The translations under genes were made by a program, and so were the position numbers. From Caldilineaceae bacterium bin34 (GTDB lineage: Bacteria > Chloroflexota > Anaerolineae > Caldilineales > Caldilineaceae), in contig MPMO01000021.1 in assembly GCA_002238555.1 (NCBI GenBank), forward strand, positions 1-64,000: a stretch of DNA of 64,000 nt, in the 5' to 3' direction. Shown here in pieces: positions 44,639 to 53,895 of this stretch (position 1 is its first letter; each line of letters begins with the position of its first letter). Below the pieces are notes generated by a model. It saw only the letters and a list, made by a program, of their open reading frames with translations, was not told where the DNA came from and ran no database searches.

Positions 44639-45279
44639 GCACTTTCAATGTCGATCCCAAGTGATGATGGGAGTGATGAGCATTCCATTCGTCATGGGGC
44701 CTGAAAAAGCAGGGACTGGCCCCGAGAAACATGATAGCCATCTTGTGGTCTGCGGCTGTTGGGCTGGACTGGGACCGAGATCGCCAATCCTGAATGCCAA
44801 GCAAGGTATGGCCACTGTGATGTTTTGGTGGGTCAGAGGTCGTTCTGGTGCACTGCCAAGATGAATACTATGGTATACGAAGACGATTCACGATGGCCCT
44901 GAGATTTTCCTGCGGACAGCAGTAATGAACTTATGTTCTGAAATAATAAATTTTTCGGATTGATTTATCCTTTATCAAGTTATCCACCTGTGCATGTTGT
45001 CATAGGGTTGACACAGTTCCAATCCGTCTGCCCAATGTGACTTTGGAATTGCTTGGGGGCGGGGAAGAGACCCTTAACTTCCTTCATCTAATAGCCGCGT
45101 CCATGGTCTGAGGCCAACCGACAGGACATTTTTCCGCACACAAGAGGCTGGTGTCGCGTTCTGACCAACAACATTAACCAAACTGGAACACTGCCACATC
45201 TACCTTGGTTTTGCAACATGATAGAATATGCGCAGATGGCAATGGGGTGAATTTCCAAGTATAGGCAGGAACCTTGAAA
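44639..45279. other. Intergenic region between divergent genes
   Basis: About 640 bp of lower-GC DNA lie between the ABC exporter and the ankyrin gene. A perfect palindrome CCCTCAATTGAGGG (44607-44620) lies at its left border, near the exporter start. No gene is recognised. Confidence 0.45.
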
Positions 45280-46095
45280 ATGTATTTGCATGATGCCGCT
45301 TATGCGGGAGACTCCGAGTTGGTGCGATACATGCTGATGGCTGGTGCCGATCCTGAGTTCAGGGACGGTGTCGGTGACACACCCCTAGTGAAAGCCGTTG
45401 CGCGAGACCAAACCAAGACGGTGCACGTGCTGCTGGAGTTTGGAACGGACGTGGTTTCCCTCATCCCCAAGATGAAACGGACTGCCCTACATGTGGCAGC
45501 TGTCCATAACAGTATCAATGCCATGCAGGTGCTGCTGTCATCCGGTGCTGACGTACACTGCCGGGACAGGGACGGCTTCACTCCTCTGCACACGGCAGCT
45601 ATCGATGGTCGGACAGAAGCCGCCCAGCTGTTGCTGGAAGTCGGAGCAGAGGTGAACGCACGTTCTCAGCGAGGTTATACCCCTTTATATATGACTGCGA
45701 TCAATGGAAAGTCTGATACCGCTGACTTGCTGTTGAAATCTGGGGCTACAGTCAACGTTGAAGACAACAATGGTTGGATACCCCTATACGAAGCAGTGGC
45801 CTTCGGACACCTGACCACGTTGCTGAGGTTGCTTGAGACCGGAAGCGATCAAGGTATTTGCTCTATGGTCGGGCTCTCGGATTCACTGTGTGAGGTTCTT
45901 GATGACAGAACTCCGACAGGAGACACGATTTTGCACATTGCTGCAAAGTTCGGTCATATTCATTTGGTTGAAATCCTGTTGGCACATGGTGCCAATTCCC
46001 GCGCTAAGAACAGCGAAGGCAAGACCCCCGGCGAACTAGCGTCTCAAAGTGGTCATCACTATGTGGCTATTAGGCTGCAAATGGCTTCCCCATAA
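45280..46095 (+). CDS. Ankyrin-repeat protein
   Basis: This 271-residue protein is made almost entirely of ~33-residue ankyrin repeats, about eight, with cores such as TALHVAAVHNSINAMQVLLSSGAD and TPLHTAAIDGRTEAAQLLLEVGAE, each in a single line of the family pattern. One repeat (around residue 190) has a ~17-residue insertion. There is no signal peptide or membrane segment, so it is presumably cytoplasmic and mediates protein contacts. The ATG at 45280 follows AGGA at a good spacing. The ankyrin block in the RCC1 protein at 27 kb is of the same fold but not a close copy. Confidence 0.88.
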   Translation: MYLHDAAYAGDSELVRYMLMAGADPEFRDGVGDTPLVKAVARDQTKTVHVLLEFGTDVVSLIPKMKRTALHVAAVHNSINAMQVLLSSGADVHCRDRDGFTPLHTAAIDGRTEAAQLLLEVGAEVNARSQRGYTPLYMTAINGKSDTADLLLKSGATVNVEDNNGWIPLYEAVAFGHLTTLLRLLETGSDQGICSMVGLSDSLCEVLDDRTPTGDTILHIAAKFGHIHLVEILLAHGANSRAKNSEGKTPGELASQSGHHYVAIRLQMASP

Positions 46096-46264
46096 AGCCG
46101 TATTGCGGTTCCCATTTTAGTTTGCAAAATGCGTCCTGTTATGCACAGCAGTATGAGCCGTATCTCCATGCATGCTGGCCCCACACGGTCCGATAGCGGT
46201 GCAGTTGCCGCCTGCTTCCGCGAACCAGAAGGCATCCGGAATGAGTACTGGACAGGAACTGACA

Positions 46265-48025
46265 ATGGCTGACGCGAAGCTGCCCTCACTGCATACGGGT
46301 GAATCCGACTTCCTGGCGATCCGTGGCGACAAGTGTCTGTATGTGGACAAGACTCCCCATCTGCGCGGGCTGCTGGCAGTTCGTCCAGCGTCGGCTGCGG
46401 GACACATTCCATCCTTGGAACACAAGTACCAGTTCCTGGCACGGCCGCGGCGTTTCGGCAAGAGCTTGCTGATCAACACCTTGGAAGCATGGTTTCAAGG
46501 TGTTCCGCCCAACCATGAATTGGCTGACGCGTCGGAAGCTGCCGCCTGGCCTGGTGCACCAGCCGGCTGGAGTCGTCCACGCTGGCTGTGGGAAGGATTG
46601 GACGCGGAGGACTGGCATGGCCTGCACGGCTGGCATCCCGTCATTCGGTTAAGTCTGCCCCTGCCGACATCCTTGGATGCCGGGGAGATCAGGATTGGTT
46701 TGACCACTCATTTGCGCAATGTGGGACTGGAGTGGGAAGACCGGGGTATTCCCTGGGGGACCGCACCGTGTCGGCCCCTGCCGGGACTGGATGTCGATCC
46801 CCGGGATTGGCTTGCGTTCCTAATCCGCGAACTGCATCGCCACTACGGGGTACGGCCGGTTGTGCTGGTGGACGAGTACGATGCGCCACTGGTGGAATTC
46901 ATCGGCACGGACGTGGATCCGGCTCCCGTCCTCCGTCTGTTGCGCGGCCTTTACGGGGTGCTCAAGAGCAGCGAGGCGGACCTGTATGGGGTCTTCCTGA
47001 TAGGGATTTCCCGCTTTTCCCAGGTCAACCTATTCTCGGCTCTCAACAATCTCCAGGACCTGTCCGAGACGGACGCGTGTGGCGCGCTATGCGGCTTCAC
47101 GGAGGAGGAGGTGGCACAGCACTTCGATCCCTTCCTGCGCCATATCCAGGAACTTGTACCGGAGTTCAGGGGTCGGGACATCATGGCGGAACTGAGCCAT
47201 TTCTACAATGGCTATCGCTTCAGTCCCGAACCCGAAGCGCCCTCTGTCTTCAATCCCTACGCCCTGCTGATGTGCATGCACAGCCTCCAGTCCGGGTCGG
47301 CGCGCAGAAATGCGGCACGGGGACAGTGGCCCGCCCACTGGTCCTCCTCTGGTTCTCCGGATTTCCTGGTGCGATTGGTGCGGCAAGGCCGGATTCGCCT
47401 GCCGAACGAGGTTGACGGCAACAGCTACCAGGCGGGTTCCAGTTATCGGATCGACCACCCCGACTACGTGGCGGTGATGCTGCAGACGGGGTACTACACG
47501 CTGCGGGGTGGCGGCGACGAGCCGCTGCGCGTGGAGTATCCCAATCTGGAGGTGCGCCGGACCTATGGCAAGGAATTGCTGGAGGCCTATGTGCCGGGAG
47601 GCAACACGGTGCCCGTGGAGAGGCTGGGAGAAGCTCTGCGCACCGGGGACCAGGAAGCGTGGTGCAGGCGGCTGGAGACCCTGTTTCACGGCATTCCCTA
47701 CGACAACCTGCTGAACGAAGGAGCCTACCGCGCGGTGATGCACGTTCTCTGTCAATTGATGGCTTCCTTCAGTCTCTCCGAGCCTCACAGTTGGGGTGGT
47801 CGCTCCGACCACGTAGTGTTCATCGACGACCAGGTCTTCGTGATCGAGGTGAAGCTGAACGCTTCGGTGGAGAGGGCACGGGCCCAACTACGCGCCAGGG
47901 GCTATGCCAAGCCGTATATGGAGGGGGACCAAGAGGTGACCGCCATCTACCTGAACTTCAACCGCGGCAGGAATTCCGAGAATCCGCCCCATATCGAATG
48001 TGAGTTTGAGAGGCTGCATCCCTAG
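46265..48025 (+). CDS. AAA-ATPase-like protein with C-terminal PD-(D/E)XK nuclease domain
   Basis: This 586-residue protein is of the AAA-ATPase-like plus DUF1703 family. The N-terminal part begins with LHTGESDFLAIRGDKCLYVDKT and has the RPRRFGKSLL ATP-binding stretch and VVLVDEYDAPL as Walker B. The C-terminal domain ends with FIDDQVFVIEVKLN, the PD-(D/E)XK catalytic strand (Asp, Glu-Val-Lys). These proteins are abundant in some phyla and are suspected of roles in mobile elements or defence. The ATG at 46265 has AGGA at nine bases; ATG 46241 is an alternative. Confidence 0.88.
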   Translation: MADAKLPSLHTGESDFLAIRGDKCLYVDKTPHLRGLLAVRPASAAGHIPSLEHKYQFLARPRRFGKSLLINTLEAWFQGVPPNHELADASEAAAWPGAPAGWSRPRWLWEGLDAEDWHGLHGWHPVIRLSLPLPTSLDAGEIRIGLTTHLRNVGLEWEDRGIPWGTAPCRPLPGLDVDPRDWLAFLIRELHRHYGVRPVVLVDEYDAPLVEFIGTDVDPAPVLRLLRGLYGVLKSSEADLYGVFLIGISRFSQVNLFSALNNLQDLSETDACGALCGFTEEEVAQHFDPFLRHIQELVPEFRGRDIMAELSHFYNGYRFSPEPEAPSVFNPYALLMCMHSLQSGSARRNAARGQWPAHWSSSGSPDFLVRLVRQGRIRLPNEVDGNSYQAGSSYRIDHPDYVAVMLQTGYYTLRGGGDEPLRVEYPNLEVRRTYGKELLEAYVPGGNTVPVERLGEALRTGDQEAWCRRLETLFHGIPYDNLLNEGAYRAVMHVLCQLMASFSLSEPHSWGGRSDHVVFIDDQVFVIEVKLNASVERARAQLRARGYAKPYMEGDQEVTAIYLNFNRGRNSENPPHIECEFERLHP

Positions 48026-48280
48026 GCGGACAGGGCTTGTTCCGGACGAGCCATGATCAAAACTGTCTGCGCCTCATGTCGCATGGCACTTTGGTCGCGG
48101 TTCTGTGTGGGCAGTTTGGGCAGGAGGCTGTGCAGTGCTGCAACGGCCATCTTTGCTTAGCCGCGGGCCTCGCCTTCAGCCAAGCCTTCCTCCTGACCGC
48201 GGGGTTCTTGCTGTCCGGTATCAATCTATACTTGCCATATGCATCGAGGGTCTGTGCCCTAATCGAATGAGGAAGGGCTC

Positions 48281-48547
48281 ATGAGTGGTGATGTGGAAAC
48301 CCGGATGAAGACCGCGAAACTCTTTTGGAACGGAGGGGCCCAAGCCGTGCGCTTGCCCAAGGAGTTCCGCTTCCAGGGTGAGGAGGTTCACGTGCGCCGG
48401 GTGGGTACTGCAGTCATCCTGGAACCGGTGAGCCAAGACTGGTCTTGGCTGGATGCTATTCAGGGTACCTTTACCGAAGACTTCCTGGCCGACCGCCAAC
48501 AACCCGACCATCAGGAACGAAAGGGACTGGCCTCCCTGTTTGACTGA
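48281..48547 (+). CDS. vapB: VapB-type antitoxin
   Basis: This 88-residue antitoxin has an AbrB-type swapped-hairpin DNA-binding domain (MKTAKLFWNGGAQAVRLPKEF, then EVHVRRVGTAVILEP) and a C-terminal tail that would wrap the VapC toxin. AGGAAGG lies six bases before the ATG. Its stop overlaps the VapC start as TGATG. The toxin is degraded, so the antitoxin is orphaned. Confidence 0.88.
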   Translation: MSGDVETRMKTAKLFWNGGAQAVRLPKEFRFQGEEVHVRRVGTAVILEPVSQDWSWLDAIQGTFTEDFLADRQQPDHQERKGLASLFD

Positions 48548-48975
48548 TGCGGTTTCCGCTGGACACGAACGCGGTCATTGCCCTATTCGAAAACAGCTTG
48601 CCTCGTCTGAACCAGCGTGTGTGAGCATGCCAAGTGTTCGACATTGGGTTGTCGGCAGTCGTCGGGTACGAACAGTTTCATGGCGCGTTCAAGAGCCAGC
48701 GGCAGGAACACAACCTGAGACGAGTGGAACTGATTGGCTTTCCGCTCGTGCCTTTGGACTGGGCCGCGGCGCGCGCTGCCGGTGAGATCAGGGCCTTGTT
48801 GGCCCAAGGGGTGTAGCCGATCGGACCCTACGACATTCTGATCGCGGGGCAGGCGCTGTCGCGCAACTTGATCCTGGTCACATCAAACACAAAGGAGTTT
48901 GACCGTGTGCCCCGGTTGGTTGTGGAAGATTGGTCCAGAGCCGATTCGCAGGGCACTGTCCCGATGCTGCATTGA
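48547..48975 (+). pseudogene. vapC: VapC-type PIN-domain toxin, degraded
   Basis: The start MRFPLDTNAVIALFENS matches VapC with the first PIN aspartate. The frame hits TGA at ~48622, shifts, continues as GLSAVVGYEQFHGAFKSQRQ, meets TAG at ~48816, and resumes as PIGPYDILIAGQALSRNLILVTSNTKEFDRV. At least two stops and one frame change make a working toxin impossible. All PIN segments can still be recognised, so the decay is recent. Confidence 0.85.
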
Positions 48976-49398
48976 ACCCTCGTCATGTGGACATACAAAG
49001 CTGCTCTGCTGCGGCTGGACCACACAAACGGGTCTGGTCCAGCCCGCGACCACTGGAGCGCGGAATGACCTGCCCTGTGGCCTGAACATGCAGTCCCGGT
49101 AACCTCAGGAGCTGTAGGCACTGGGATGACTCCCCGATTGTTCAACCGGGATTGCTGCCATGTTCCTTGTTCCGAAAGTCAACTTGGCAACCGCACTCTC
49201 GCCATCCATAGTGGCATGAGCCCGGCAGTCGCCCATATGCGCGGCTTCTCTGGTCGATCGGGAGCAACTGGACTTGGATCATCGGTTCGTCACCCTATCC
49301 CGCAACGGGCCGGCAGTCATGCCGGAGTGCGTCCCGCCTGAACCTCTTTCCTGTCTTCAGGATCGATCCTGTTGACCGTCCGGATGAATCCTCCCGGA
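48976..49398. other. Intergenic region without a recognisable gene
   Basis: About 420 bp lie between the vapC remnant and the GYD gene's terminator. Small open frames lack family resemblance. Confidence 0.4.
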
Positions 49399-49434
49399 AC
49401 AGGGATGCGCACCCACCGGGGTGCGCATCCCTGT
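49399..49434 (-). terminator. Perfect 16-bp hairpin after the GYD-domain gene
   Basis: ACAGGGATGCGCACCC (49399-49414) and GGGTGCGCATCCCTGT (49419-49434) form a perfect stem with a four-base loop, 33 bp past the GYD gene stop. No T-run follows, as with the other long hairpins in this window. Confidence 0.7.
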
Positions 49435-49466
49435 GAATTCAGAGAGGCCCGGCGTCGCCGTAGCAT

Positions 49467-49787
49467 CTACTCTCCCGGAGGTCGGTAGGTCACCGTCTTC
49501 CGGGTGGCCTCATCGATTTCCTCCGGTGTGATCAGCTGCACCGTGCTGATGCTGATCGCACCTCGTGCCGTGATGGACAGGGAAAGCGCGGCAGCCGTCA
49601 CCGCATCGGGCAGGTCATAGATCATGTACAGGTCCGCACCGCCAAAGGCATAGTAGAAGGCCTCCAGCTCTCCGCCCTGCTCTCGGCCCATCTCTTCGAA
49701 GACTTGCCGTCGCGAAGTGCCGCCTTCTTGCAGCAGGCCCTGTATTCCTGTTGTCGTGTAGTTCGCCTGATACAGAAACTTTGGCAT
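49467..49787 (-). CDS. GYD-domain protein
   Basis: This 106-residue protein of the GYD family has the expected ferredoxin-like alpha/beta pattern: FLYQANYTTTGIQGLLQEG, then EAFYYAFGGADLYMIYDLPD and ISISTVQLITPEEIDEA. Such small proteins are widespread and of unknown function, probably dimeric ligand- or metal-free binding proteins. It is monocistronic with a strong hairpin after it. Confidence 0.85.
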   Translation of the reverse strand: MPKFLYQANYTTTGIQGLLQEGGTSRRQVFEEMGREQGGELEAFYYAFGGADLYMIYDLPDAVTAAALSLSITARGAISISTVQLITPEEIDEATRKTVTYRPPGE

Positions 49788-50061
49788 GACGAGTTCCTCG
49801 TATGCTGGTGTTGTCGTTGAATCAAGTGTAAACCCGTTTGCCTTGGACCGTTATCATCCTGCTGGTTGTGCCCCTGCGCCGGAAGTTGCTGCAGGACCCG
49901 GCCGGCCGCCAAGTGCCGATGGCCCTGCCCTGCACCGCCCCATACCGCCAGTTGGTCCGTCACCGCTGCCTTGTCCCAGGCCAAGGTTGAAGTTCGTTCT
50001 CGGCCTGTAGGCCGATCCTGCATCTACTCCATCGGGTTTGACGCAAGCGACCAAACCGGTA

Positions 50062-50098
50062 TTGACAGCAGAACCTTCCTGTAGCTACAATTTTGTAG
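50062..50098 (+). promoter_or_regulatory. brnTA promoter with overlapping operator
   Basis: TTGACA (50062-50067), an 18-base spacer and TACAAT (50086-50091) form a near-consensus promoter. The inverted repeat CTACAA-TT-TTGTAG (50085-50098) covers the -10 element, a good position for repression by the BrnTA complex. The brnT start is 15 bp downstream. Confidence 0.75.
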
Positions 50099-50112
50099 TG
50101 TAGGGTAAGGGA

Positions 50113-50397
50113 GTGCGCTTGCGTTGGACTTGGCATCAGGCTAAGAATGAGGCGAACCTTCGGAGGCACGGCCTCAGCTTCGAGGCTGCAGTCTTGGTGT
50201 TTGATGACCCCCTGTCTGCGACGCGGGAAGATCCGTATCCATATGAGCAACGGTGGCGAATCATCGGCAGGGCAGAGCCTCAGGTTGTGATGGCAGTCCA
50301 CACTTGGCCTGATTTCGACACGGGGACCGGGCGTATCATTTCGGCACGCAAGGCGACGAGACACGAGGGGAAGGTCTATGAAGAAGGACACGACTGA
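50113..50397 (+). CDS. brnT: BrnT-family toxin
   Basis: This is a 94-residue RelE-fold ribonuclease toxin of the BrnT family: WTWHQAKNEANLRRHGLSFEAA, then VFDDPLSATRED and RIISARKATRHEGKVYEE at the end, all diagnostic. It should inhibit translation by RNA cleavage when free of BrnA. It is the first gene of the pair and overlaps the antitoxin by 20 bp. It appears intact. Confidence 0.92.
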   Translation: MRLRWTWHQAKNEANLRRHGLSFEAAVLVFDDPLSATREDPYPYEQRWRIIGRAEPQVVMAVHTWPDFDTGTGRIISARKATRHEGKVYEEGHD

Positions 50398-50674
50398 GTT
50401 GCCGGCAGACATTCAGGCGCAAATACGGGCGCTGGAGGCTCTGCCCAACGACCAAATCGATACAACTGATGCCCCGGAGACTCTTGACTGGTCCGATGCA
50501 AGGCGCGGGGTCTTCTACCGTCCTGTGAAGCAGCAGATTACGCTGAGGATCGACGCGGACATCATCGCCTGGTTCAAGGCCCGCGCTCGTGATGGTCGCG
50601 GCTACCAGACAGACATCAATGGAGCACTTCGTGAGCATGTCAAGAGGACGATCCGTTCCGCAAGCCAAAGTTGA
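50378..50674 (+). CDS. brnA: BrnA-family antitoxin
   Basis: This is a 98-residue antitoxin with the BrnA C-terminal ribbon-helix-helix domain (KQQITLRIDADIIAWFKARA, then GYQTDINGALREHV). The N-terminal part, with LDWSDARRGVFYRP, is expected to bind the toxin. It starts inside the last codons of brnT, so expression is coupled. The pair is one of the two apparently complete toxin-antitoxin systems in the window. Confidence 0.92.
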   Translation: MKKDTTELPADIQAQIRALEALPNDQIDTTDAPETLDWSDARRGVFYRPVKQQITLRIDADIIAWFKARARDGRGYQTDINGALREHVKRTIRSASQS

Positions 50675-51347
50675 TCAGCGGAGCCAGTGACGAAGTGTCA
50701 AGAATCTTGAGGAAGGTTCTTGGGCTGGGTGGGATGAAGCGTTCAACTCCATCTTTCGCCATTGGCACAGTTTCGGGTTCGTTGATGTTGATCCGAGCCA
50801 GTCCGCCCAAAATCTTCTCTCATGGTAGACATGAAGTTTGGCGATGCTCGTGCTGGCGACAAGGGCATCGGTTTCGGTGAGGTACTGGAATTGGCGGCCG
50901 ACGCGATGACTCCCAATCCTGCGCACTGGTCTGAGCGAGCTTGATGCACCTCAATCCAATTGAGAGCAATCCGTTCAAAGACGAGCGTGAGCAGTCCGAA
51001 ACGGAATCCCCTATTCCTTTGGGTTTCGAATCGGAGTGTCTGACTCTGCAATGGAAGATCTGCAGCAAGTCTGGACGGAACGTCCCGGCATAGCCGAGCA
51101 TGTGTGAATGTCACATGAGGACAATGTCTGTCATTGAAGGCAACAGGTCAACCCACGGCGAAACCATCGTCCTGCTGTTGCTGGGCGAATCCGTGGACGG
51201 ACGGTTGATGCGGGAATGTGACGAAGTGGTGGGCCATGACCTGGCAGTTTCGTATGTGCGCGGAGATGGTCTTGTCGGATCGGGAACTGACCCAGCCTGC
51301 ACGCGCGTGCACCTTGAGACCTCTGCGCGCGGGGCTACAATGGACGC
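50675..51347. other. Region of gene fragments between brnA and MNT remnant
   Basis: About 670 bp without a clear gene. A short plus-strand frame at 50820-50942 reads MVDMKFGDARAGDKGIGFGE and ends after LAADAMTPNPAHWSERA. It looks protein-like but matches nothing I recognise. Frames on the minus strand are its shadows. Confidence 0.4.
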
Positions 51348-51520
51348 ATGAATATCTTTCCGATGGTCACTCCTGCCATCGACCATGATGAACACGCCTG
51401 TCGTACTGCACAGGTCGTCGTACAGGTTGATGGTATCGAACAGGTGATCCTGTTCGGCTCCCGAGCGCGCGGCGACCACCGGTCGGATTCCGACCTTGAT
51501 CTGTTGGTGGTATACGAGTC
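51348..51520 (+). pseudogene. MNT-type nucleotidyltransferase, N-terminal fragment
   Basis: The frame encodes HACRTAQVVVQVDGIEQVILFGSRARGD and then SDSDLDLLVVYE, the GSRARGD-x-SDxDL core of minimal nucleotidyltransferases, which act as antitoxins of HEPN toxins by AMPylation. After VVYES the sequence changes to resolvase DNA, so the C-terminal half and any HEPN partner are lost. Confidence 0.75.
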
Positions 51521-52027
51521 GTGCAGGTCGAGCAGGCGGGCTAAGAACGCGTCTTCATCGACAACTGCTCCGGCTCGGTCGTATGTGTGGACCGTCCGCG
51601 GCTACAGCAATTGTGCGCTCAACTGCGGATCGGCAACCTGATCGTGCTCTGGAAGCTCGACCGTCTGGGCTGCAACCTGCGCGATCTGCTCACGTTCGTC
51701 AGCGACCTCGAAGGCGATGGCATCGAGGTCGTGTCGCTGACCGAACAGATGGACACCACCACGATGTGCTGGCTGGTGTTCCAGATCTTCGGCGCGCTGG
51801 CCGAATATGAGCGCAACTCGATTTCTGAACGCCCAAAGGCCGGTTTGCGCGCCGCCCGGGCGCGGGGCCGCAAGTTTGGCGACGCACAGATTAATCGGGT
51901 GGCCGAACTGCTGCGCGCCGGCCAGCTGATGGTGGATGAGATCTGTGCCATCATACGGATTGGCTGCACCACGCTTTACCGCTACATCACGCCCGAAGGC
52001 GACATCCTCACCGAACCGAGATTGTGA
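51521..52027 (+). pseudogene. Serine recombinase (resolvase/invertase), 5'-truncated and decayed
   Basis: This is the middle and end of a Tn3-resolvase/Pin-type recombinase: IDNCSGSVVCVDRPRLQQL, LKL-type WKLDRLGCNLRDLLTFVSDL, FQIFGALAEYERNSISER and the C-terminal helix-turn-helix RVAELLRAGQLMVDEICAII. The N-terminal part with the catalytic serine is missing. A TAA replaces the cysteine codon of AGCER near 51540, and the TTATGRL region is altered (TTTMCWL). It is a remnant of a mobile element that broke the MNT gene. Confidence 0.75.
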
Positions 52028-52051
52028 CGATCAGCTTGGAGAATTCGAGAC

Positions 52052-52318
52052 ATGCCGTTTGTTCAGTTATTGGTGTTCGCGGGTTTCAATCTCCTCCTGC
52101 TCCCCTACGCGGCCCACAAGACTGGTTATCGTTGGTGGGCCTATCTGATTTGGGGTGTGATACTCGGCGCTGTGTTGGCCCTGCCCTCGGCCTTCATGGA
52201 TGGAATGAGCGGAGGCAATATGGGCCGAACAATGTGGATCATTGTTGACGCAAGTGTGGTTCTCTTCACATGTCTTCGTCTGGCATTGACCAAAAAGCGG
52301 TACCAGATAGAATCGTGA
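52052..52318 (+). CDS. Small hypothetical membrane protein
   Basis: This is an 88-residue protein with three predicted membrane helices (VQLLVFAGFNLLLLPYAA, WWAYLIWGVILGAVLALP and MWIIVDASVVLFTCLRLAL). It has no recognised family. GGAG lies about 13 bases before the ATG. It sits between the resolvase remnant and the IS630 insertion, and the reading frame is clean. Confidence 0.55.
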   Translation: MPFVQLLVFAGFNLLLLPYAAHKTGYRWWAYLIWGVILGAVLALPSAFMDGMSGGNMGRTMWIIVDASVVLFTCLRLALTKKRYQIES

Positions 52319-52666
52319 GGGCAATGCCGGAAGGGACAGAAGGGAAACGACTACCTTATACCAATCCAGTATAGTTATGGCATTGTAAGGATTCCACTTG
52401 GTGGGGGGCATCCCATGACCCGCAAGATCGCGGTGGTGTGGGCCGCCGAGGATACGGCGGCGGCCCTGCATGCGCGCTACCGCGCCGAAGCCGTGATCGA
52501 AGTGCGCACGCGCCTGCATGCCCTCTGGCTGCTGCGCCGGGGCGAGCCCCCGGCGGCGGTGGCAGCCGCGGTGGGCGTGGGGCTGCGCAGTGTGCATCGG
52601 TGGCTGCAGTGGTACCGGGAGGACGGTCTGGCGACGGTGTGCGGACGGCGCCGGGGGGGGCCGGGC

Positions 52667-53895
52667 AGGGCAATCGCATTCTAATTGGACAGGACCTTGA
52701 GCAGGTACCCGTCGTTCCAGCCGGCCTGCTTGCGCCGGGCGGCGATGCCGCCCTTGGCGGTGGTCTCGCGGCGCAGGAGGTTGAGGGCCATCCGTCGCAG
52801 GAGGGACAGGTTGTGGGCGGCGTGGCCGGTGCGGATGCGGCTCGCATCCTCCCGAAAGGCCATGTCCAGGACCCAGTGGAGGGAATTCTCAATGCCCCAG
52901 TGGCTGCGCACGGCCTGCAACAGGGCCCGCGCATCGGCCGGCAGACTGGAGATGTAATAGCGGGTCTCCGAGGTGACCTGGTCCCCCTGCCGCCGTTGGG
53001 CCTCGATCATAATCAGGCTGTGCAGGTCGGGCCAGGCGCCGTCGGGGTCCACGTAGCGGGTGTATTCCGGTGTCCCGAGCACCCAGCAGCGGCGCGTCTC
53101 AATGCGGCCGTGGTTCTTGTTGACAGTCTGGTGGAAGTCGTGGTCGCAGCCCTCGAAACCCTCCGCCTGCTCGACGGTGAAGGTTTCGACCACGGCCTCG
53201 TGCAACTGCGGCTGGTTGCCCTTGAGCGCCAGCACATAGTCGGCTCCCCGGTCGCGGATCGTCTGTGCAATCCGCTTCTGGCAGCCCATGGCATCGATGG
53301 TCACGATGCAACCCTCCAGCGCCAGCGTCTCGAGCAGTGCCGGGATAGCCGTGATTTCGTTGGACCGGTCGTCCACCTGGCGCTGGCCCAGCACCAGCCG
53401 GGCCTCGTCCGCCCAGGCGCTGACCAGGTGCAGGGGCGACACACCCCGGGCCTGGTCGTGCGAGCCCCGGGCCGTCTTGCCGTCCACGGCCACGACCCCG
53501 TCCTGCAGCGTCGCGGCCAGCGACTGCACCCATGCCGCAAAGCAGGCTTCCAGCTGGGCCGGATCCAGCAGGCTGAAGACGCGCCCGAAGGTGTCGTGCG
53601 AGGGTACGCCGTGCGGCAGTTCCAGGAAGGTCTCCAGCCAGGCCTGCTTCTGGTGGCCGAAGAACTCGACCTCGGTCCAGTTGTCGGCGCCGCAGATGAC
53701 CGCCAGGGTCGCGATTAGGAGGATGGCCTCCAGCGAATGGCGCCGGGCCTGGGGGCGGCGGGGATCTTCGACCGCGGTGAGCAGGGCCACCAGGGGGACA
53801 GGAGCAGGGTCGGCCATGAGGGGACCTCCTCGGTGAAACGAAGCCCCCCATCCTACCCAGGGCCGGCATCGCTCCAATTAGAATGCGATTGCCCT
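52667..53895 (-). mobile_element. ISAs1-family insertion sequence (nested)
   Basis: Termini AGGGCAATCGCATTCTAATT (52667 inward) and its complement ending at 53895 are perfect inverted repeats of about 23 bp. The flanks share GGGGGGCCGGGC directly next to both ends (52655-52666 and 53896-53907), containing the 8-10 bp target duplication expected for ISAs1. The element is about 1.23 kb and seems complete. Confidence 0.88.
52681..53817 (-). CDS. ISAs1-family transposase
   Basis: This is a 378-residue DDE transposase of the ISAs1 (H-repeat-associated) family. It has the N-terminal DDE_Tnp_1-associated domain (PRRPQARRHSLEAILLIA), the catalytic Asp in VAVDGKTARGS, the second Asp in VTIDAMGCQK, and the final Glu in HWGIENSLHWVLDMAF. 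The ATG at 53817 follows GAGGAGG at an ideal distance; a TTG 20 codons upstream is unlikely. It appears intact and probably active. Confidence 0.9.
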   Translation of the reverse strand: MADPAPVPLVALLTAVEDPRRPQARRHSLEAILLIATLAVICGADNWTEVEFFGHQKQAWLETFLELPHGVPSHDTFGRVFSLLDPAQLEACFAAWVQSLAATLQDGVVAVDGKTARGSHDQARGVSPLHLVSAWADEARLVLGQRQVDDRSNEITAIPALLETLALEGCIVTIDAMGCQKRIAQTIRDRGADYVLALKGNQPQLHEAVVETFTVEQAEGFEGCDHDFHQTVNKNHGRIETRRCWVLGTPEYTRYVDPDGAWPDLHSLIMIEAQRRQGDQVTSETRYYISSLPADARALLQAVRSHWGIENSLHWVLDMAFREDASRIRTGHAAHNLSLLRRMALNLLRRETTAKGGIAARRKQAGWNDGYLLKVLSN

